Shown: in pieces, positions 49,709 to 59,154 of the stretch
Layout: the number at the start of each line of letters is the position of its first letter
How positions within the stretch are numbered: the stretch's first letter is position 1
Source of the DNA: Hymenobacter siberiensis
GTDB lineage: Bacteria > Bacteroidota > Bacteroidia > Cytophagales > Hymenobacteraceae
DNA: 64,000 nt
Assembly: GCF_018967845.1 (NCBI RefSeq)
Contig: NZ_JAHLZZ010000001.1
Coordinates: 558,001 to 622,000, forward strand
Direction: 5' to 3'
Translations under genes and position numbers: made by a program
The notes under the pieces: model-generated
What the model was told of the DNA's origin: nothing
Database searches by the model: none
What the model saw: only the letters and a program-made list of their open reading frames with translations

Positions 49709-51349
49709 TTACCACGGGTGCAGCACCGACAGCGCCGTGACCCCGTAGGGCTTCAGGGTGTATATCTCGCCCCCTAAGCTCGGCGGATACGCCTCGGGAT
49801 GGGTGCGGTATGCTCCCAGAAAGTAGAGCTGCTTGCCGGCCTCCTGCTCCTGGCCCGGCTGCCACACCCGGAAACGCGCCCGCACCTCGGGCTTCATAAT
49901 GGCGAGGTTGTTCTCAATAAGCCCCCCGTTCTGGCCCATCACGTTGAGTTGGACGGCGGGGTCGTGCTGCGCCACCCACTCCAGCCCTTGCCGGTACGAG
50001 AGCCCCCAATAATCGCGCTCAAACAACCGGTCAGCTTCCTCGCCCGGCAGGAAGGAGAAGTACACCTGCTCCTGGGGGTGGGCCTGCACCATGCGCCCAA
50101 CAGTGTACACCATTTCGAGCCCGGCCAGCCCGGCGGCTCCTACCGCCACCGGCCGCAGCCAGCGCAGCCGCTGCCCCTGCTGCCACAGTGCCCGGGCCCC
50201 GCGCAAGGCCACCAGCAGCAGGGCCGGATACACAAAGTACAGATGCCGCCAGCCGTCGTAAATGACCGATTGCAACGCAATTACCATGATAATGGGAAGC
50301 GCAAACCAGCCGATGAACAACACGTCCAGCCGCCCCTCGAAAGTGCGCAGCGTGGCAATGGGGTGCCGCAGCAACGCGTAGCCGGTGGCCACTGAGCCCA
50401 GCAGGAAGGCCACGATGTAGGCCACGGGCGTGGTAACGGCAATCCAGACCGGCGCGTAGTGCCACGGCAGGGCCAGCGTCGAAACCCGCTCGCCCAGGTA
50501 GATTACCTCCCCGTCCCAGCGAAAACGCTTCATGTTTTCGAGCGAGGTCAGGAAGTTGTCAACCGGGGCCTCCCACAAATAAGGCCAGCCGATGATAACA
50601 GCCACCACCACCACCACGCCAAAAACCGGCAGCGCCCGGGCAAATTGCCAGCGCCGAGCCTTGGCATCGTCCCCGAACAGCACTTCCAGGCCCACCATGC
50701 CCACGGTGAGCGCAATGAGCAGAATACCCAGAATACGCACGTCGATGGCCGCCGCCGTGGCCACGCCGTGCACCGCCGCGCGGGCCAGCGACGGCCGTTG
50801 CAGCAGGCGCACCAGCGTGTAGGCGCCCAACGTAAAAAATGCCAGAAATACAATGTCCTTGCCGTTGTAGAAGGCTTCGGCAAAGAAGCGGGGCGATAAT
50901 ACCAGCAGCGTGCTCAGCAGCAAGCCCAGCCGCCAGCTATTAAAGCGCACGCGCCCAATGTGGTACAAGGCCCAGGTGCCGGCCAAAAATACGAGGAACA
51001 CGGCAAAGTGCCGGAGCAGGTAGTAGGTGCGCGAGTCGCGGATATCAATGAGCTGGTCGACAAAGGCCAACGGCATTTCAAAGAGCACGCCGTGGTCGTT
51101 CTCCCGGTAGCCGTGAATGTCGGGCGTGTCGGTAAACGCCGCCTGGTTGCTCGTCCATTCTGGTGCCACGAGCCCCCCCACGTACTTGGCGCTCACCATG
51201 CCGTTGGTACGGTCCACGGGCTCATCCCACGATACCCCGTAGTCTTTGTAGCAAAACAGGCCCACCAACAGCAGCAGACCAAAATAAAGCCGTACGTAGA
51301 AGGAGCGCTGCCGAGCGGCAAAAAAAGTGCGCAGGGGGAGAGGAAGCAT
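49709..51349 (-). CDS. Polytopic GT39-like membrane glycosyltransferase
   Basis: From the ATG at 51349 (MLPLPLRTFFAARQRSFYVR) the protein has 546 residues and about ten membrane helices. The first loop has FCYKDYGVSWDEPVDRTNGM, the Asp-Glu motif seen in PMT/GT39 enzymes, then HGVLFEMPLAFVDQLIDIRD and SPRFFAEAFYNGKDIVFLAF. The C-terminal 100 residues are soluble (VYFSFLPGEEADRLFERDYW, PAVQLNVMGQNGG). Likely transfers a sugar from a polyprenyl phosphate carrier on the periplasmic face. A -7 box (TACTTTTG) lies 63 nt upstream. Confidence 0.8.
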   Translation of the reverse strand: MLPLPLRTFFAARQRSFYVRLYFGLLLLVGLFCYKDYGVSWDEPVDRTNGMVSAKYVGGLVAPEWTSNQAAFTDTPDIHGYRENDHGVLFEMPLAFVDQLIDIRDSRTYYLLRHFAVFLVFLAGTWALYHIGRVRFNSWRLGLLLSTLLVLSPRFFAEAFYNGKDIVFLAFFTLGAYTLVRLLQRPSLARAAVHGVATAAAIDVRILGILLIALTVGMVGLEVLFGDDAKARRWQFARALPVFGVVVVVAVIIGWPYLWEAPVDNFLTSLENMKRFRWDGEVIYLGERVSTLALPWHYAPVWIAVTTPVAYIVAFLLGSVATGYALLRHPIATLRTFEGRLDVLFIGWFALPIIMVIALQSVIYDGWRHLYFVYPALLLVALRGARALWQQGQRLRWLRPVAVGAAGLAGLEMVYTVGRMVQAHPQEQVYFSFLPGEEADRLFERDYWGLSYRQGLEWVAQHDPAVQLNVMGQNGGLIENNLAIMKPEVRARFRVWQPGQEQEAGKQLYFLGAYRTHPEAYPPSLGGEIYTLKPYGVTALSVLHPW

Positions 51350-51412
51350 GAGGGCTGACCAGTGGGAAAGGCGGTTTTGGGTAGTACCGGCCAAAAACTT
51401 CTCAAAAGTACT

Positions 51413-51420
51413 TTCGCCAG
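51413..51420 (-). promoter_or_regulatory. Candidate -7 box (TACTTTTG) for the GT39-like gene
   Basis: The minus strand reads TACTTTTG, a full match to TAnnTTTG, ending 63 nt before the ATG at 51349. No -33 TTG was found at the usual distance. Confidence 0.45.
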
Positions 51421-51548
51421 GACCTAGCCTTCCCACTCGGGCAGCAATTTTACCTGGCGGGCCTGCCTGTTATCGGCCGGGGCTGCCACCCACCGGGGCA
51501 GTTTCGCGTACAGTCCTAGAGTACTCCCTGCTTCTGCTCCCTCCCATC

Positions 51549-51938
51549 ATGGCCAAGAAACCCGTCAAACCCAAAAAAGCTGCTACCGACCCCGCCAAAA
51601 AGGCCCGCGTGCACAAAGAGCTCGAAGGCTTTGAGATTGGGGTGAACCCACTGGGCGAAATCACCTCCAACTACTCCATCGAGCAGATAAATCAGTTTCT
51701 GGGCCGCCACGTGCGCGACAAAAAGCTGGTGGACCGCGCCGGCCAGTTCGGCGAAAAGGCCGGCGATGATGACCCCGAAGATGGAAACTTCCCCATCGAA
51801 GACGGCCAGGCCGAGCCCGAAGAGTCGGATGAGGACTTCATCAAGCGCACCAGCCGCGAGGCCAAACGCAAAAAAGCCGTTGGAGACCCCGAAAAGGAAA
51901 CCGCCGACACCCGCGGCGAACCCCCATCAGAGGAATAG
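51549..51938 (+). CDS. Small charged hypothetical protein
   Basis: The 129-residue protein from the ATG at 51549 begins MAKKPVKPKKAATDPAKKAR, a Lys/Ala-rich tail, followed by ELEGFEIGVNPLGEITSNYS and IEQINQFLGRHVRDKKLVDR, the only part with a folded look. An acidic tail (EDGQAEPEESDEDFIKRTSR) follows. No catalytic motif or membrane segment is visible. This pattern resembles a family I have seen only in Hymenobacter-type genomes. Just after it lies the IS4 element. Confidence 0.68.
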   Translation: MAKKPVKPKKAATDPAKKARVHKELEGFEIGVNPLGEITSNYSIEQINQFLGRHVRDKKLVDRAGQFGEKAGDDDPEDGNFPIEDGQAEPEESDEDFIKRTSREAKRKKAVGDPEKETADTRGEPPSEE

Positions 51939-51966
51939 TTTTTAATGTAGGACTTACGCACTTCTA

Positions 51967-53163
51967 CTCTACCCTACTATTTTTAGTAATTGATTTTTAG
52001 CAAGTTGCCTCGTAATCCAGTTCAGTAGCGTTTCAACCAAGCAGGCCAATGGGTCCTCGGGCAGGGTCAGCGGGCGGGCGAGTTGGCGGAGCAGATTGAG
52101 GCCGTGGCGGCTCAGGCTGGCGGCCCGGTAGCCGTGGTTTTTGCGGGCAATGGGCTGGCGGCCGCCGTGGGCGGCCGCGCCCACGCCCAGACAAAACGCG
52201 TAGGCCAGGCTGACCAGGGCCACGAGCTTGCGCAGCTTTTGGAAACAGCGCAAGTGGGTGGCTTCCAGGTTAAAGCCCCGCCCTTTCAGATTTTGAAAGC
52301 ATTGCTCAATCGTCCAGCGCTTGGCATAGAGTTGCGCGAGGTGGTTCAGGCCGGCCGTGGCAAACAGGAAGACAAACGCGTCCGCCGCCACGGCCTTGAC
52401 CCAGACCTGCCCCCAAACCCCGTCGACCTGCACGTGAGCGAAGCGGCGCACCTGCCCCGGCACCAGGCCCAGGTCGGCCACGGCCTGCCGGCGGCCGTCG
52501 GCGTGGGTCAGGCAGTGGTGCTTGGGCAGGCGCATGACAAAATTAAGCCCGTTGTCTTTGAGCCACTTGAACCACGCATGGCCGACAAATTCCCGGTCGC
52601 CCACGACCAGGCCGATGCGGTCTTTGCCCAGCAAGGCCACGCATTTTTCGAGCACCGCGATGCGGTCGGCGGCGTTGGAGTTGCCGCTGCGGTTGTCGAG
52701 TAGGTGCCAATAAAGGGGCACGTGGACCTCGCCCGTGCCGACGGTGACGAGCAGGATGTTCACCTGGCACTGGCCGAAGTCCCACTCCGTGCGGTCGAGG
52801 CATAAGCGCAGCTTGCCCTGCGCAGGCAACAAACTCAGTAAAAGCTTGGCCACCAGTACGTAATTGAGGTCTACTTCGCGGAAAAAGTCCTGAATGCGCG
52901 TTTCGTTCGAGGCGGGCTTGGCCGCGTCATTGAGGTGCTGGGCCACCTCGCCGAATTGCACGTTGCGGCTCTTTATCAGGCCAAGAATAAACTGGCCCAC
53001 AAACTTTTGGCGGGACAAGTGGCCCACAAACGGGGCCTGTTGCAAAAGCGTCGTAATTTTAGCGGCGAAGTGTTGCTTCACGGGGCAGAACGGGTTTTTG
53101 GTGGTTGGAACCCCAAAGGTCGGGCTGCCCCGTTTTTATGCCCTAAAATTTAGTAGGGTAGAG
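51967..53163 (-). mobile_element. IS4-family insertion sequence, about 1.2 kb
   Basis: The terminal inverted repeats are CTCTACCCTACTATTTTTAG (51967-51986) and, at 53143-53163, the complement of CTCTACCCTACTAAATTTTA plus one G. The 11-bp word TTACGCACTTC occurs just outside both ends (51954-51964, 53164-53174), consistent with the 10-12 bp target duplications of IS4-group elements. The element appears complete and carries one intact transposase gene. Boundaries may be off by 2-3 bp on the left. Confidence 0.88.
51969..53081 (-). CDS. IS4-family transposase
   Basis: The 370-residue DDE transposase has Asp96 (LCLDRTEWDFG), Asp162 (LVVGDREFVG) and the YREK signature Tyr252-x2-Arg255-x3-Glu259-x6-Lys266 in YAKRWTIEQCFQNLKGRG, which defines the IS4 family. 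The reading frame is intact. Its start is GTG at 53081, and its TAG stop lies within the left terminal repeat, a compact layout common in these elements. The insertion disrupts no recognisable gene. Confidence 0.95.
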   Translation of the reverse strand: MKQHFAAKITTLLQQAPFVGHLSRQKFVGQFILGLIKSRNVQFGEVAQHLNDAAKPASNETRIQDFFREVDLNYVLVAKLLLSLLPAQGKLRLCLDRTEWDFGQCQVNILLVTVGTGEVHVPLYWHLLDNRSGNSNAADRIAVLEKCVALLGKDRIGLVVGDREFVGHAWFKWLKDNGLNFVMRLPKHHCLTHADGRRQAVADLGLVPGQVRRFAHVQVDGVWGQVWVKAVAADAFVFLFATAGLNHLAQLYAKRWTIEQCFQNLKGRGFNLEATHLRCFQKLRKLVALVSLAYAFCLGVGAAAHGGRQPIARKNHGYRAASLSRHGLNLLRQLARPLTLPEDPLACLVETLLNWITRQLAKNQLLKIVG

Positions 53164-53277
53164 TTACGCACTTCAAAAGCTGTGTAACCTGAAAATCAAC
53201 GACTTGCATTCAAGACGCATGTTTGTTACATTGCTGTTTTTCAGCTGGTTAGTGTTTCAACTGCGTAAGTCCATTAA

Positions 53278-53886
53278 TCACAGCGTATTGGTAGTGCCGA
53301 TGCGCAGGCCTTTTTCAAAGGACTCTACTTTGATGAGCTGGCCGTCGGCATAGGTTTCGAGGCGGGTGCGCTTGTTCCGGTCGAAGGTTTCAATCTGCGT
53401 GAGCTGGCCGTTCTCGTAGGTTTCGGCGCGGGTGATGTTGCCATCGGCATAGGTCTGCACGGCCGAAATCTGCCCATCGGGCGCGTAGCTCGTCCAGGTG
53501 CCGTACCAGTAGAAGCGCGGGACCTGGCCCTTACCGGTTACCCACTGGGCCGGGCCGCGCCGGGCCAGTTGCCCGCCCGGATGCCAGTAGCTCACCTCAC
53601 AGTAGCCCTCCTTGCGGTAGGTTTCGGTGCGGTCAAGCTGGCCTGCTGGGTCGTAGTACTGAAAGGTGCGGGCCGGTTGGCCGTGGCGGTAGCGCCCGGC
53701 GGTATGGGGCCGGTGGCGGCCATCGTCGTAGTAGGTGCGCCAGCGGCCGGTTTCGAGGCCATGCCGGTCGAAGCGGTTGGGCAGCCAAAAGGCCCACGCG
53801 GGCGGCGCAAGCGCAAAGCGTGAGCCGACGCAGCCGCTCAGTAAGGCACTGAATACAAGCAGTAACGGGAGTCGGAAGGACGTCAT
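53278..53886 (-). CDS. MORN-repeat lipoprotein
   Basis: The 202-residue protein has a lipoprotein signal (LLLVFSALLSGC, lipobox LSGC) and then repeats of the toxin-antitoxin/MORN variant type: GLETGRWRTYYDDGRHRP, RTFQYYDPAGQLDRTETY, GTWTSYAPDGQISAVQTY, ADGNITRAETYENGQL and so on to the end. Such repeats form a beta-hairpin ladder; molecular roles are poorly defined. The ATG at 53886 is clear. The stop (53278) lies 6 nt from the inverted-repeat element disrupted by the IS. Confidence 0.85.
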   Translation of the reverse strand: MTSFRLPLLLVFSALLSGCVGSRFALAPPAWAFWLPNRFDRHGLETGRWRTYYDDGRHRPHTAGRYRHGQPARTFQYYDPAGQLDRTETYRKEGYCEVSYWHPGGQLARRGPAQWVTGKGQVPRFYWYGTWTSYAPDGQISAVQTYADGNITRAETYENGQLTQIETFDRNKRTRLETYADGQLIKVESFEKGLRIGTTNTL

Positions 53887-53981
53887 CGGCGGAAGAAAAA
53901 GGAGCTAACTATAAAGCTAGTTAACAGAAGCCTTTTCAACGCATTTGCAAAAAAATATTGCGCCCGTCGCTATTCATCCCA

Positions 53982-54010
53982 TTGCAAATAGCCCTTCACC
54001 TATATCTTTG
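53982..54010 (+). promoter_or_regulatory. Full Bacteroidota promoter (TTG-N18-TATCTTTG)
   Basis: TTG at 53982-53984, 18 nt spacer, TATCTTTG at 54003-54010. This is the best complete match to the -33/-7 consensus in the window, and ends 24 nt before the AIM24 ATG. Confidence 0.7.
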
Positions 54011-54034
54011 GCTACCCCAACCATTCCCGCTGCC

Positions 54035-54817
54035 ATGACTTCCCACGACGTTGACTACCGCATCCTCGGCTCCGATATTCAGGTGCTCGAAATTGAGCTC
54101 GACCCCAACGAAACCGTCATTGCCGAGGCCGGGGCCATGGTGTACATGGAAGAAGCCATTGCCTTTGAAACCAAGATGGGCGATGGCTCCGAGCCCGACC
54201 AGGGCCTGATGGGCAAGCTATTCTCGGCCGGCACGCGCCTCATCACCGGCGAGTCGCTGTTTCTCACGCACTTCACGCACCGGGGTGGCTTTGGCAAGAG
54301 TAAAGTGGCCTTTTCGGCTCCCTATCCCGGCACCATCATCGCGGTCGATTTGCGGGAGATGCCCGCCGGCCTCATCGTGCAGAAAGATGGGTTCCTGGCC
54401 GCCGCGCGGGGCACCAAAATCAGCCTGCACTTCAACCAGAAACTAGGAGCCGGCCTGTTTGGCGGTGAGGGCTTCATCTTGCAGAAGCTGACCGGCGACG
54501 GCAAAGCCTTCGTGCACGCGGGCGGCACCATCATCGAAAAGCGCCTCAACAACGAGCTGCTGCGCGTGGATACCGGCTGCGTGGTGGCCTTCGAGCCGGG
54601 CATTGATTTCAGCGTGGCCCGGGCGGGCGGCCTCAAATCCATGATATTTGGTGGCGAAGGGCTACTGCTGGCCACCCTGCGCGGCAGTGGCCGCGTGTGG
54701 CTGCAGTCCATGCCCGTCAAAAAGCTCATCCGGGCACTGGCCCCGGGCGGCGGCAATTCCCAAAAAGAAAGCGGCGGCGTATTGGGCGGCCTGTTTAATG
54801 GGATGATGGACGAATAG
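54035..54817 (+). CDS. AIM24/TIGR00266-family protein
   Basis: The 260-residue protein starts [20 protein letters not shown] and has the AIM24 beta-sandwich features: [80 protein letters not shown] and a Gly-rich end. The biochemical role of the family is unknown in bacteria; the yeast member is mitochondrial. A complete promoter precedes it. An upstream in-frame start at 53945 would place the promoter inside the gene and is rejected. Confidence 0.88.
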   Translation: MTSHDVDYRILGSDIQVLEIELDPNETVIAEAGAMVYMEEAIAFETKMGDGSEPDQGLMGKLFSAGTRLITGESLFLTHFTHRGGFGKSKVAFSAPYPGTIIAVDLREMPAGLIVQKDGFLAAARGTKISLHFNQKLGAGLFGGEGFILQKLTGDGKAFVHAGGTIIEKRLNNELLRVDTGCVVAFEPGIDFSVARAGGLKSMIFGGEGLLLATLRGSGRVWLQSMPVKKLIRALAPGGGNSQKESGGVLGGLFNGMMDE

Positions 54818-54834
54818 CAGCGGCTTCGGGGCTA

Positions 54835-55068
54835 CTATTGCTGCGCTCCGGTAGTCACGGGCTCGGCGGGGCTCATGGCCCCCTTGAGCATAAATGCCAG
54901 GGTCAGGGCCAGCACGAGGGCCACGCCCACGCCTACGCGCACCAAAAATTTAACATCGCTGGATTCATCATGCTTGCGGCGGTCGGTTTCGCGACGCTGC
55001 TGGCGGGACTTATAAGGGCGCTTATAAGCTGACTTCTGGGCAGTTGGTAATTCGGTGGTATAGAACAT
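54835..55068 (-). CDS. Small single-pass membrane protein
   Basis: The 77-residue protein from the ATG at 55068 (MFYTTELPTAQKSAYKRPYK) has a strongly basic N-terminus (KSRQQRRETDRRKHDE), one membrane helix (about 44-62, FLVRVGVGVALVLALTLAFM) and a short polar C-terminus. No family is recognised. It converges with the AIM24 gene across 17 nt. The gap 55069-55204 is AT-rich and holds nothing else that I can support. Confidence 0.6.
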   Translation of the reverse strand: MFYTTELPTAQKSAYKRPYKSRQQRRETDRRKHDESSDVKFLVRVGVGVALVLALTLAFMLKGAMSPAEPVTTGAQQ

Positions 55069-55204
55069 TGGGCGGGAATGCAACGGTAATATTACTGCCT
55101 AAATTCCAATATATATCACTATGACTCGACTAAAGTCTAAACAATCTTTACCAAACGCCTATTTGGCTCCACAAATGATGATTAGCAGATTATCAAATTG
55201 ATTA

Positions 55205-56755
55205 CTACGCCTGTCGTGCGGCTACGCTGGCAGCGCGCAGCACGGCCTCCAGCACCTCGCGCGAGTTGAGCAGGCGCGGCACTTTGTGCTGGCCACCCAG
55301 CTTGCCCTGGTGGGCCAGCCACGCCTCGAAGGTGCCGCCGGGCACGGCCCGCACCCTGGGCGGGGCCAGGGCCAAGCTACGGTGACGCTTGGCGGCATAG
55401 TCGGAATTGAGCGCGCACAGGGTGGCATCGAGCACGGCCCCAAACCGGGCCAGGTCGGGCACAACGGGCGCGTCGGCAAACTCAATCACCCACTCGTGCC
55501 CGCCCCGCGAGGTGGCGCTGTCGGCCGTGAACCAGACCGGAGCGGCCGTAAAATCGCGCACCAGCAGACCGGTGGCGTGGCTGGCGGCGGCTACGGCGGC
55601 CTCGGCGGTTTCAATCACCACTTCTTCGCCGAAGGCATTGAGAAAGTGCTTGGTACGGCCAGTAATACGCACCCGGTACGGGGCCAGCGAGGTGAATCGC
55701 ACGGTGTCGCCCACCACGTAGCGCCACAGGCCGGCGTTGGTGCTGATGACCAAGGCATAGGGCCGGTGCAGCTCCACTTCGGCCAGGGGCACGGGGCGCG
55801 GGTCGGGCGCGGCCCACTGGTCGGCGGGCAGAAACTCGTAGTAGATGCCGTGGTCGAGCAGCAGCAGCAGGTCTTCGCCCTCAGGCTCGTCCTGCAAGGC
55901 GAAGTAGCCCTCCGAGGCGTTGTAGATTTCGAGGTAGCGCATGCGCGCATCCGGAATAAGCTGTCGAAAAAGCTCGCGGTACGGCCCAAACGCCACCGCG
56001 CCATGCAAAAACAGCCGTAGCTGCGGCCACACCTGGGTAATGTTGTCGGCTCCGGCCAGGGCCACCACGCGGCGTAGCAGCACCACCATCCAGGTGGGCA
56101 CGCCGGCCAGCACCCGCACATCCTGCCGCAGGGCGTGCCGGGCAATGCGCTCAATCTTCTCTTCCCACTCCTCCAGTAGTGCCAGCTTGAGCGGCGGCGT
56201 GCGCAGCCGCTCGGCCCAGCCCGGCAGCTGCGCCATGATGACGGCCGACACGTCGCCCACCCGCGAGGCCGGCTCGTGGGGCCGGAACGGGTTGGGCGCG
56301 TGCGCCCCGCCCAACGACAGGGTTTTGCCGGCCAGCAGCCGCTCGCGGGGGTAGAGATGGGTGCTCAGGGCCAGCATATCGCGCCCGGCGCGGTAGTGGC
56401 AGTGGTAGAGGGCCTCGGCCGTGACGGGGATAAACTTGCTGCGGGCATTGGTGGTGCCGCTGCTCTTGGCAAACCACTGCGGGCGGCCGGGCCACAGCAC
56501 ATCGGGCTGGCCCCGCAGCACCTTTTCCAGCTCCGGATACAGCTGCTCGTAGGTGTTGGCGGGCACGCGGCGGGCAAACTCGGCAGGCGTCATTTTCTCG
56601 CTAAAGCCGTAGCGCCGGCCCCATTCCGTGCCCTGCGCCCGCCCCAACAGCCCCCGCAGCAGCCGCGCCTGCACCTCATGCGGCTGCTGCCGGATGCGGG
56701 CCAGCCGCGGCAGGCTGCTGAGTTGAACGGCGTGGGCGACGAGCTGGTCGAGCAT
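55205..56755 (-). CDS. GH3 (auxin-responsive promoter) family protein
   Basis: The 516-residue protein from the ATG at 56755 (MLDQLVAHAVQLSSLPRLAR) belongs to the acyl-adenylate-forming GH3 family. ATP-binding stretches are FAKSSGTTNARSKFIPVT near 95, YNASEGYFALQDEP near 275 and YRVRITGRTKHFLNAFGEEV near 375. In plants GH3 enzymes conjugate amino acids to hormones; the reaction of bacterial homologs is not established. An in-frame start further upstream (56866) was rejected because it adds an unrelated tail. The gap to lptB (56756-56923) has AT-rich words like those before rfbB. Confidence 0.88.
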   Translation of the reverse strand: MLDQLVAHAVQLSSLPRLARIRQQPHEVQARLLRGLLGRAQGTEWGRRYGFSEKMTPAEFARRVPANTYEQLYPELEKVLRGQPDVLWPGRPQWFAKSSGTTNARSKFIPVTAEALYHCHYRAGRDMLALSTHLYPRERLLAGKTLSLGGAHAPNPFRPHEPASRVGDVSAVIMAQLPGWAERLRTPPLKLALLEEWEEKIERIARHALRQDVRVLAGVPTWMVVLLRRVVALAGADNITQVWPQLRLFLHGAVAFGPYRELFRQLIPDARMRYLEIYNASEGYFALQDEPEGEDLLLLLDHGIYYEFLPADQWAAPDPRPVPLAEVELHRPYALVISTNAGLWRYVVGDTVRFTSLAPYRVRITGRTKHFLNAFGEEVVIETAEAAVAAASHATGLLVRDFTAAPVWFTADSATSRGGHEWVIEFADAPVVPDLARFGAVLDATLCALNSDYAAKRHRSLALAPPRVRAVPGGTFEAWLAHQGKLGGQHKVPRLLNSREVLEAVLRAASVAARQA

Positions 56756-56923
56756 CTTTACTAATGTGGAGATGTGATGATGTGGAAATGCAGGAAAGAG
56801 CCTGAATTTGTGGGGGTGGAGCCTGGTTTTAGCCCACAATAGTACCAAGGCCAGCTTTTCTGCCAATCTCGCTTATTTCATTTTCACATTTTCACACCCA
56901 GCACCTTCCCACATTTAAAAAAA

Positions 56924-57655
56924 CTACACATTCCGCTTCAGCTCGAAATTCTTGCCCAGGTACACACGGCGCACGGTTTCGTCGCCGGCCAGCTCTTCAG
57001 CGGTGCCGGCTTTAAGGAGCTTGCCCTCGAAGAGCAGGTAGGCGCGGTCCACGATGCTGAGGGTGGAGTTCACGTCGTGGTCGGTGATGAGCACGCCGAT
57101 GTTGCGGTGCTTGAGCTTGGACACGATGCCCTGGATTTCTTCGGTGGCAATGGGGTCGACGCCGGCAAAGGGCTCGTCGAGGAGCACGAATTTGGGGTCT
57201 ACGGCCAGGGCGCGGGCTATTTCGGTACGGCGCCGCTCGCCCCCGCTCAATACTTTGCCCAGGTTTTTGCGCACATGGGTCAGGCTGAACTCTTCGAGCA
57301 TTTCCTCCACCTTATCCTGCCGGGCCTGTTTTTTCATGCTGGTCATTTCGAGCACGGCCATGATGTTTTCCTCCACGCTCAGGTCGCGGAACACGCTGGC
57401 TTCCTGGGCCAGGTAGCCCACCCCGAGGCGCGCCCGCTGGTAGATGGGCATAGTCGTTATCTCAGTGTTATCCAAAAATATACGGCCGGAATTAGGCTTC
57501 ACCATACCCACCATCATGTAGAAGCAGGTGGTTTTGCCGGCCCCATTGGGCCCGAGCAGACCCACGATTTCGCCCTGCTCCACGGTCACCGACATGTCGT
57601 TGACGACGGTGCGGGCTTTGTATTTTTTAACGAGGTGGTCGGCGCGAAGAATCAT
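56924..57655 (-). CDS. lptB: LPS export ABC transporter ATP-binding protein
   Basis: LptB powers LPS extraction from the inner membrane together with LptFG. The 243-residue ATPase has Walker [10 protein letters not shown] at 35-43, Q loop [18 protein letters not shown], signature [15 protein letters not shown], Walker [16 protein letters not shown] and the switch His in [10 protein letters not shown]. These are diagnostic of LptB among ABC ATPases. The ATG at 57655 is preceded by TACCTTTG with 5 nt between, the same geometry as rsmI. LptF/G and LptC genes are not in the window. Confidence 0.96.
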   Translation of the reverse strand: MILRADHLVKKYKARTVVNDMSVTVEQGEIVGLLGPNGAGKTTCFYMMVGMVKPNSGRIFLDNTEITTMPIYQRARLGVGYLAQEASVFRDLSVEENIMAVLEMTSMKKQARQDKVEEMLEEFSLTHVRKNLGKVLSGGERRRTEIARALAVDPKFVLLDEPFAGVDPIATEEIQGIVSKLKHRNIGVLITDHDVNSTLSIVDRAYLLFEGKLLKAGTAEELAGDETVRRVYLGKNFELKRNV

Positions 57656-57660
57656 GGGCA

Positions 57661-57668
57661 CAAAGGTA
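57661..57668 (-). promoter_or_regulatory. -7 box (TACCTTTG) 5 nt before lptB ATG
   Basis: The minus strand reads TACCTTTG-TGCCC-ATG. It is a full match to TAnnTTTG and has the same sequence and spacing as the box before rsmI (8918-8925). Confidence 0.55.
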
Positions 57669-57805
57669 GGGGGCAGCGGCAGGGGAGCAGAACCGCCAAA
57701 CAAACGATTGAACGAAACAAATTATTCGGCTTGCCTAACAAATCCCTTAAAATTTTCCCCTACTTTTAACCCCCACAATCTAACCCACCCTCAATCTCAC
57801 ATTTT

Positions 57806-59122
57806 ATGACGGTTAAAAAACTACTCCTCGCGGGGGGCGCCCTGTTGGTCAGCGCGTCGGCGGCGTCGGCCAGCGGCTTCCAGGTAAACCTTGGCGGACA
57901 GAAAAACATCGGTATGGGTGGCGTAGGCGTGGGCTTGTCGCTCGACCAGGCCGCCATGTTCTACAACCCCGGTGCCCTGGCCATGGTGCGCGAAAACGGC
58001 GTGCAGGTGGGCTTCAATGCTGCCCTGGCCCGCGTGAGTTTCCGCAGCGACAACAGCACCCCGCAGCGCAATCTCGAGAAGCAGGTGGTGTTTCCGTTCA
58101 ACTTCTACGCCAGCTTTGGCCCGAAGGACGCGAAGTACAAGTTTGGTATTGCCGCGTACACGCCCTACGGCAGCACGCTGAAATACGCCAGTGACTGGGA
58201 AGGCCGCTACGCCCTCACCGAAATCACGCTGCAAGCGATATATGTGCAGCCCACGGCTTCCTACGCCATCACGCCGACGCTGAGCGTGGGCGCGGGCCTC
58301 ACCATTCTGGCCTACGGCTCGGTGAACCTGCAGAAGGATATTCCGCTGCCCACCGGCACGGGCCACATCACCCTCGACGGTAAAACCAAGACCCAGTTCG
58401 GCTACAACGCCGGCATTTTCTTTAAGCCGTCGGAGAAGTTGAGCGTGGGCGTGAGCTACCGCTCGAAAATTGACGCAACCGTAGACAATGGCAGCGTGAC
58501 CTATTCGGGCCTGCCCGCGGCGGGCAGTGCCAGCGCGGCACTTATCAACCGCAGCTTCACGGCTACCAATTTCACGGCTACGCTGCCGCTGCCGGCCGTG
58601 GCCAACATCGGCGTTGGCGTGACGCCGAACGAGAAACTGACCATCGGTCTGGATGCCTCGCTCACGTTCTGGAGCGCTTACCGCACCCTGGACTTTGGCT
58701 TCAGCGGCAACAACGGCAACGCCGGCACGGCTACCGATGCTAACACCGGTCTGGTGGGTGGCAGCAGCCTCAGTTCCTCGAAGCGCTACTACCAGGACGC
58801 GCTGGCCTTCCGCCTGGGCGGCCAGTACAAAGTGGATGACAAGCTGACCGTACGGGCCGGCGCGAGCTACGACTTCACGGCCGTAAAAGACGGGTACGTG
58901 GGCCCCGAAACGCCCGATGCCGACCGCGTAATCCTGACGGCTGGCCTGAGCTACCAGGTAACCGAGCACTTCGGCGTGGATGCGTCCTTCCTGTTCGAGG
59001 ACTTCCTCAAGCGTACCCAGACCCAGGCCCAGCTGCTCGACAACGGCACCACCGACCGCCTGGCCGGCACCTACAAAACCCAGGTTTACGTGCCCGGCAT
59101 CGGCCTGCACTACAAGTTTTAA
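57806..59122 (+). CDS. OmpP1/FadL-family outer-membrane transporter
   Basis: The 438-residue protein begins with a signal peptide (KKLLLAGGALLVSASAASAS) followed by GFQVNLGGQKNIGMGGVGVG and MFYNPGALAMVRENGVQVGF, the NPG region of FadL-like barrels. Many amphipathic beta strands follow (FNFYASFGPKDAKYKFGIAA, SVGVSYRSKIDATVDNGSVT), ending in VYVPGIGLHYKF with a C-terminal Phe as expected for BAM substrates. FadL proteins carry hydrophobic compounds across the outer membrane. The SGNH lipoprotein gene follows after 32 nt, a pairing I know from other Bacteroidota. Confidence 0.93.
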   Translation: MTVKKLLLAGGALLVSASAASASGFQVNLGGQKNIGMGGVGVGLSLDQAAMFYNPGALAMVRENGVQVGFNAALARVSFRSDNSTPQRNLEKQVVFPFNFYASFGPKDAKYKFGIAAYTPYGSTLKYASDWEGRYALTEITLQAIYVQPTASYAITPTLSVGAGLTILAYGSVNLQKDIPLPTGTGHITLDGKTKTQFGYNAGIFFKPSEKLSVGVSYRSKIDATVDNGSVTYSGLPAAGSASAALINRSFTATNFTATLPLPAVANIGVGVTPNEKLTIGLDASLTFWSAYRTLDFGFSGNNGNAGTATDANTGLVGGSSLSSSKRYYQDALAFRLGGQYKVDDKLTVRAGASYDFTAVKDGYVGPETPDADRVILTAGLSYQVTEHFGVDASFLFEDFLKRTQTQAQLLDNGTTDRLAGTYKTQVYVPGIGLHYKF

Positions 59123-59154
59123 TCACTCCCACCCGACTTTAGCTTCCTCCTGAC

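Larger units (their letters stand above)
51950..53272. other. Inverted-repeat element split by the IS insertion
   Basis: GGACTTACGCA at 51950-51960 and its exact complement TGCGTAAGTCC at 53262-53272 lie outside the IS. Removing the IS and one target copy leaves about 113 bp whose ends continue to pair loosely (GGACTTACGCACTTCAAAAG against GGACTTACGCAGTTGAAACA). This suggests the IS inserted into a pre-existing inverted-repeat element close to its left end. Confidence 0.55.

Noticed and set aside
51967..53163. Possibility that the IS disrupts a gene
   Set aside because: Both neighbours (51549-51938 and 53278-53886) are complete; the insertion lies in an intergenic repeat element.
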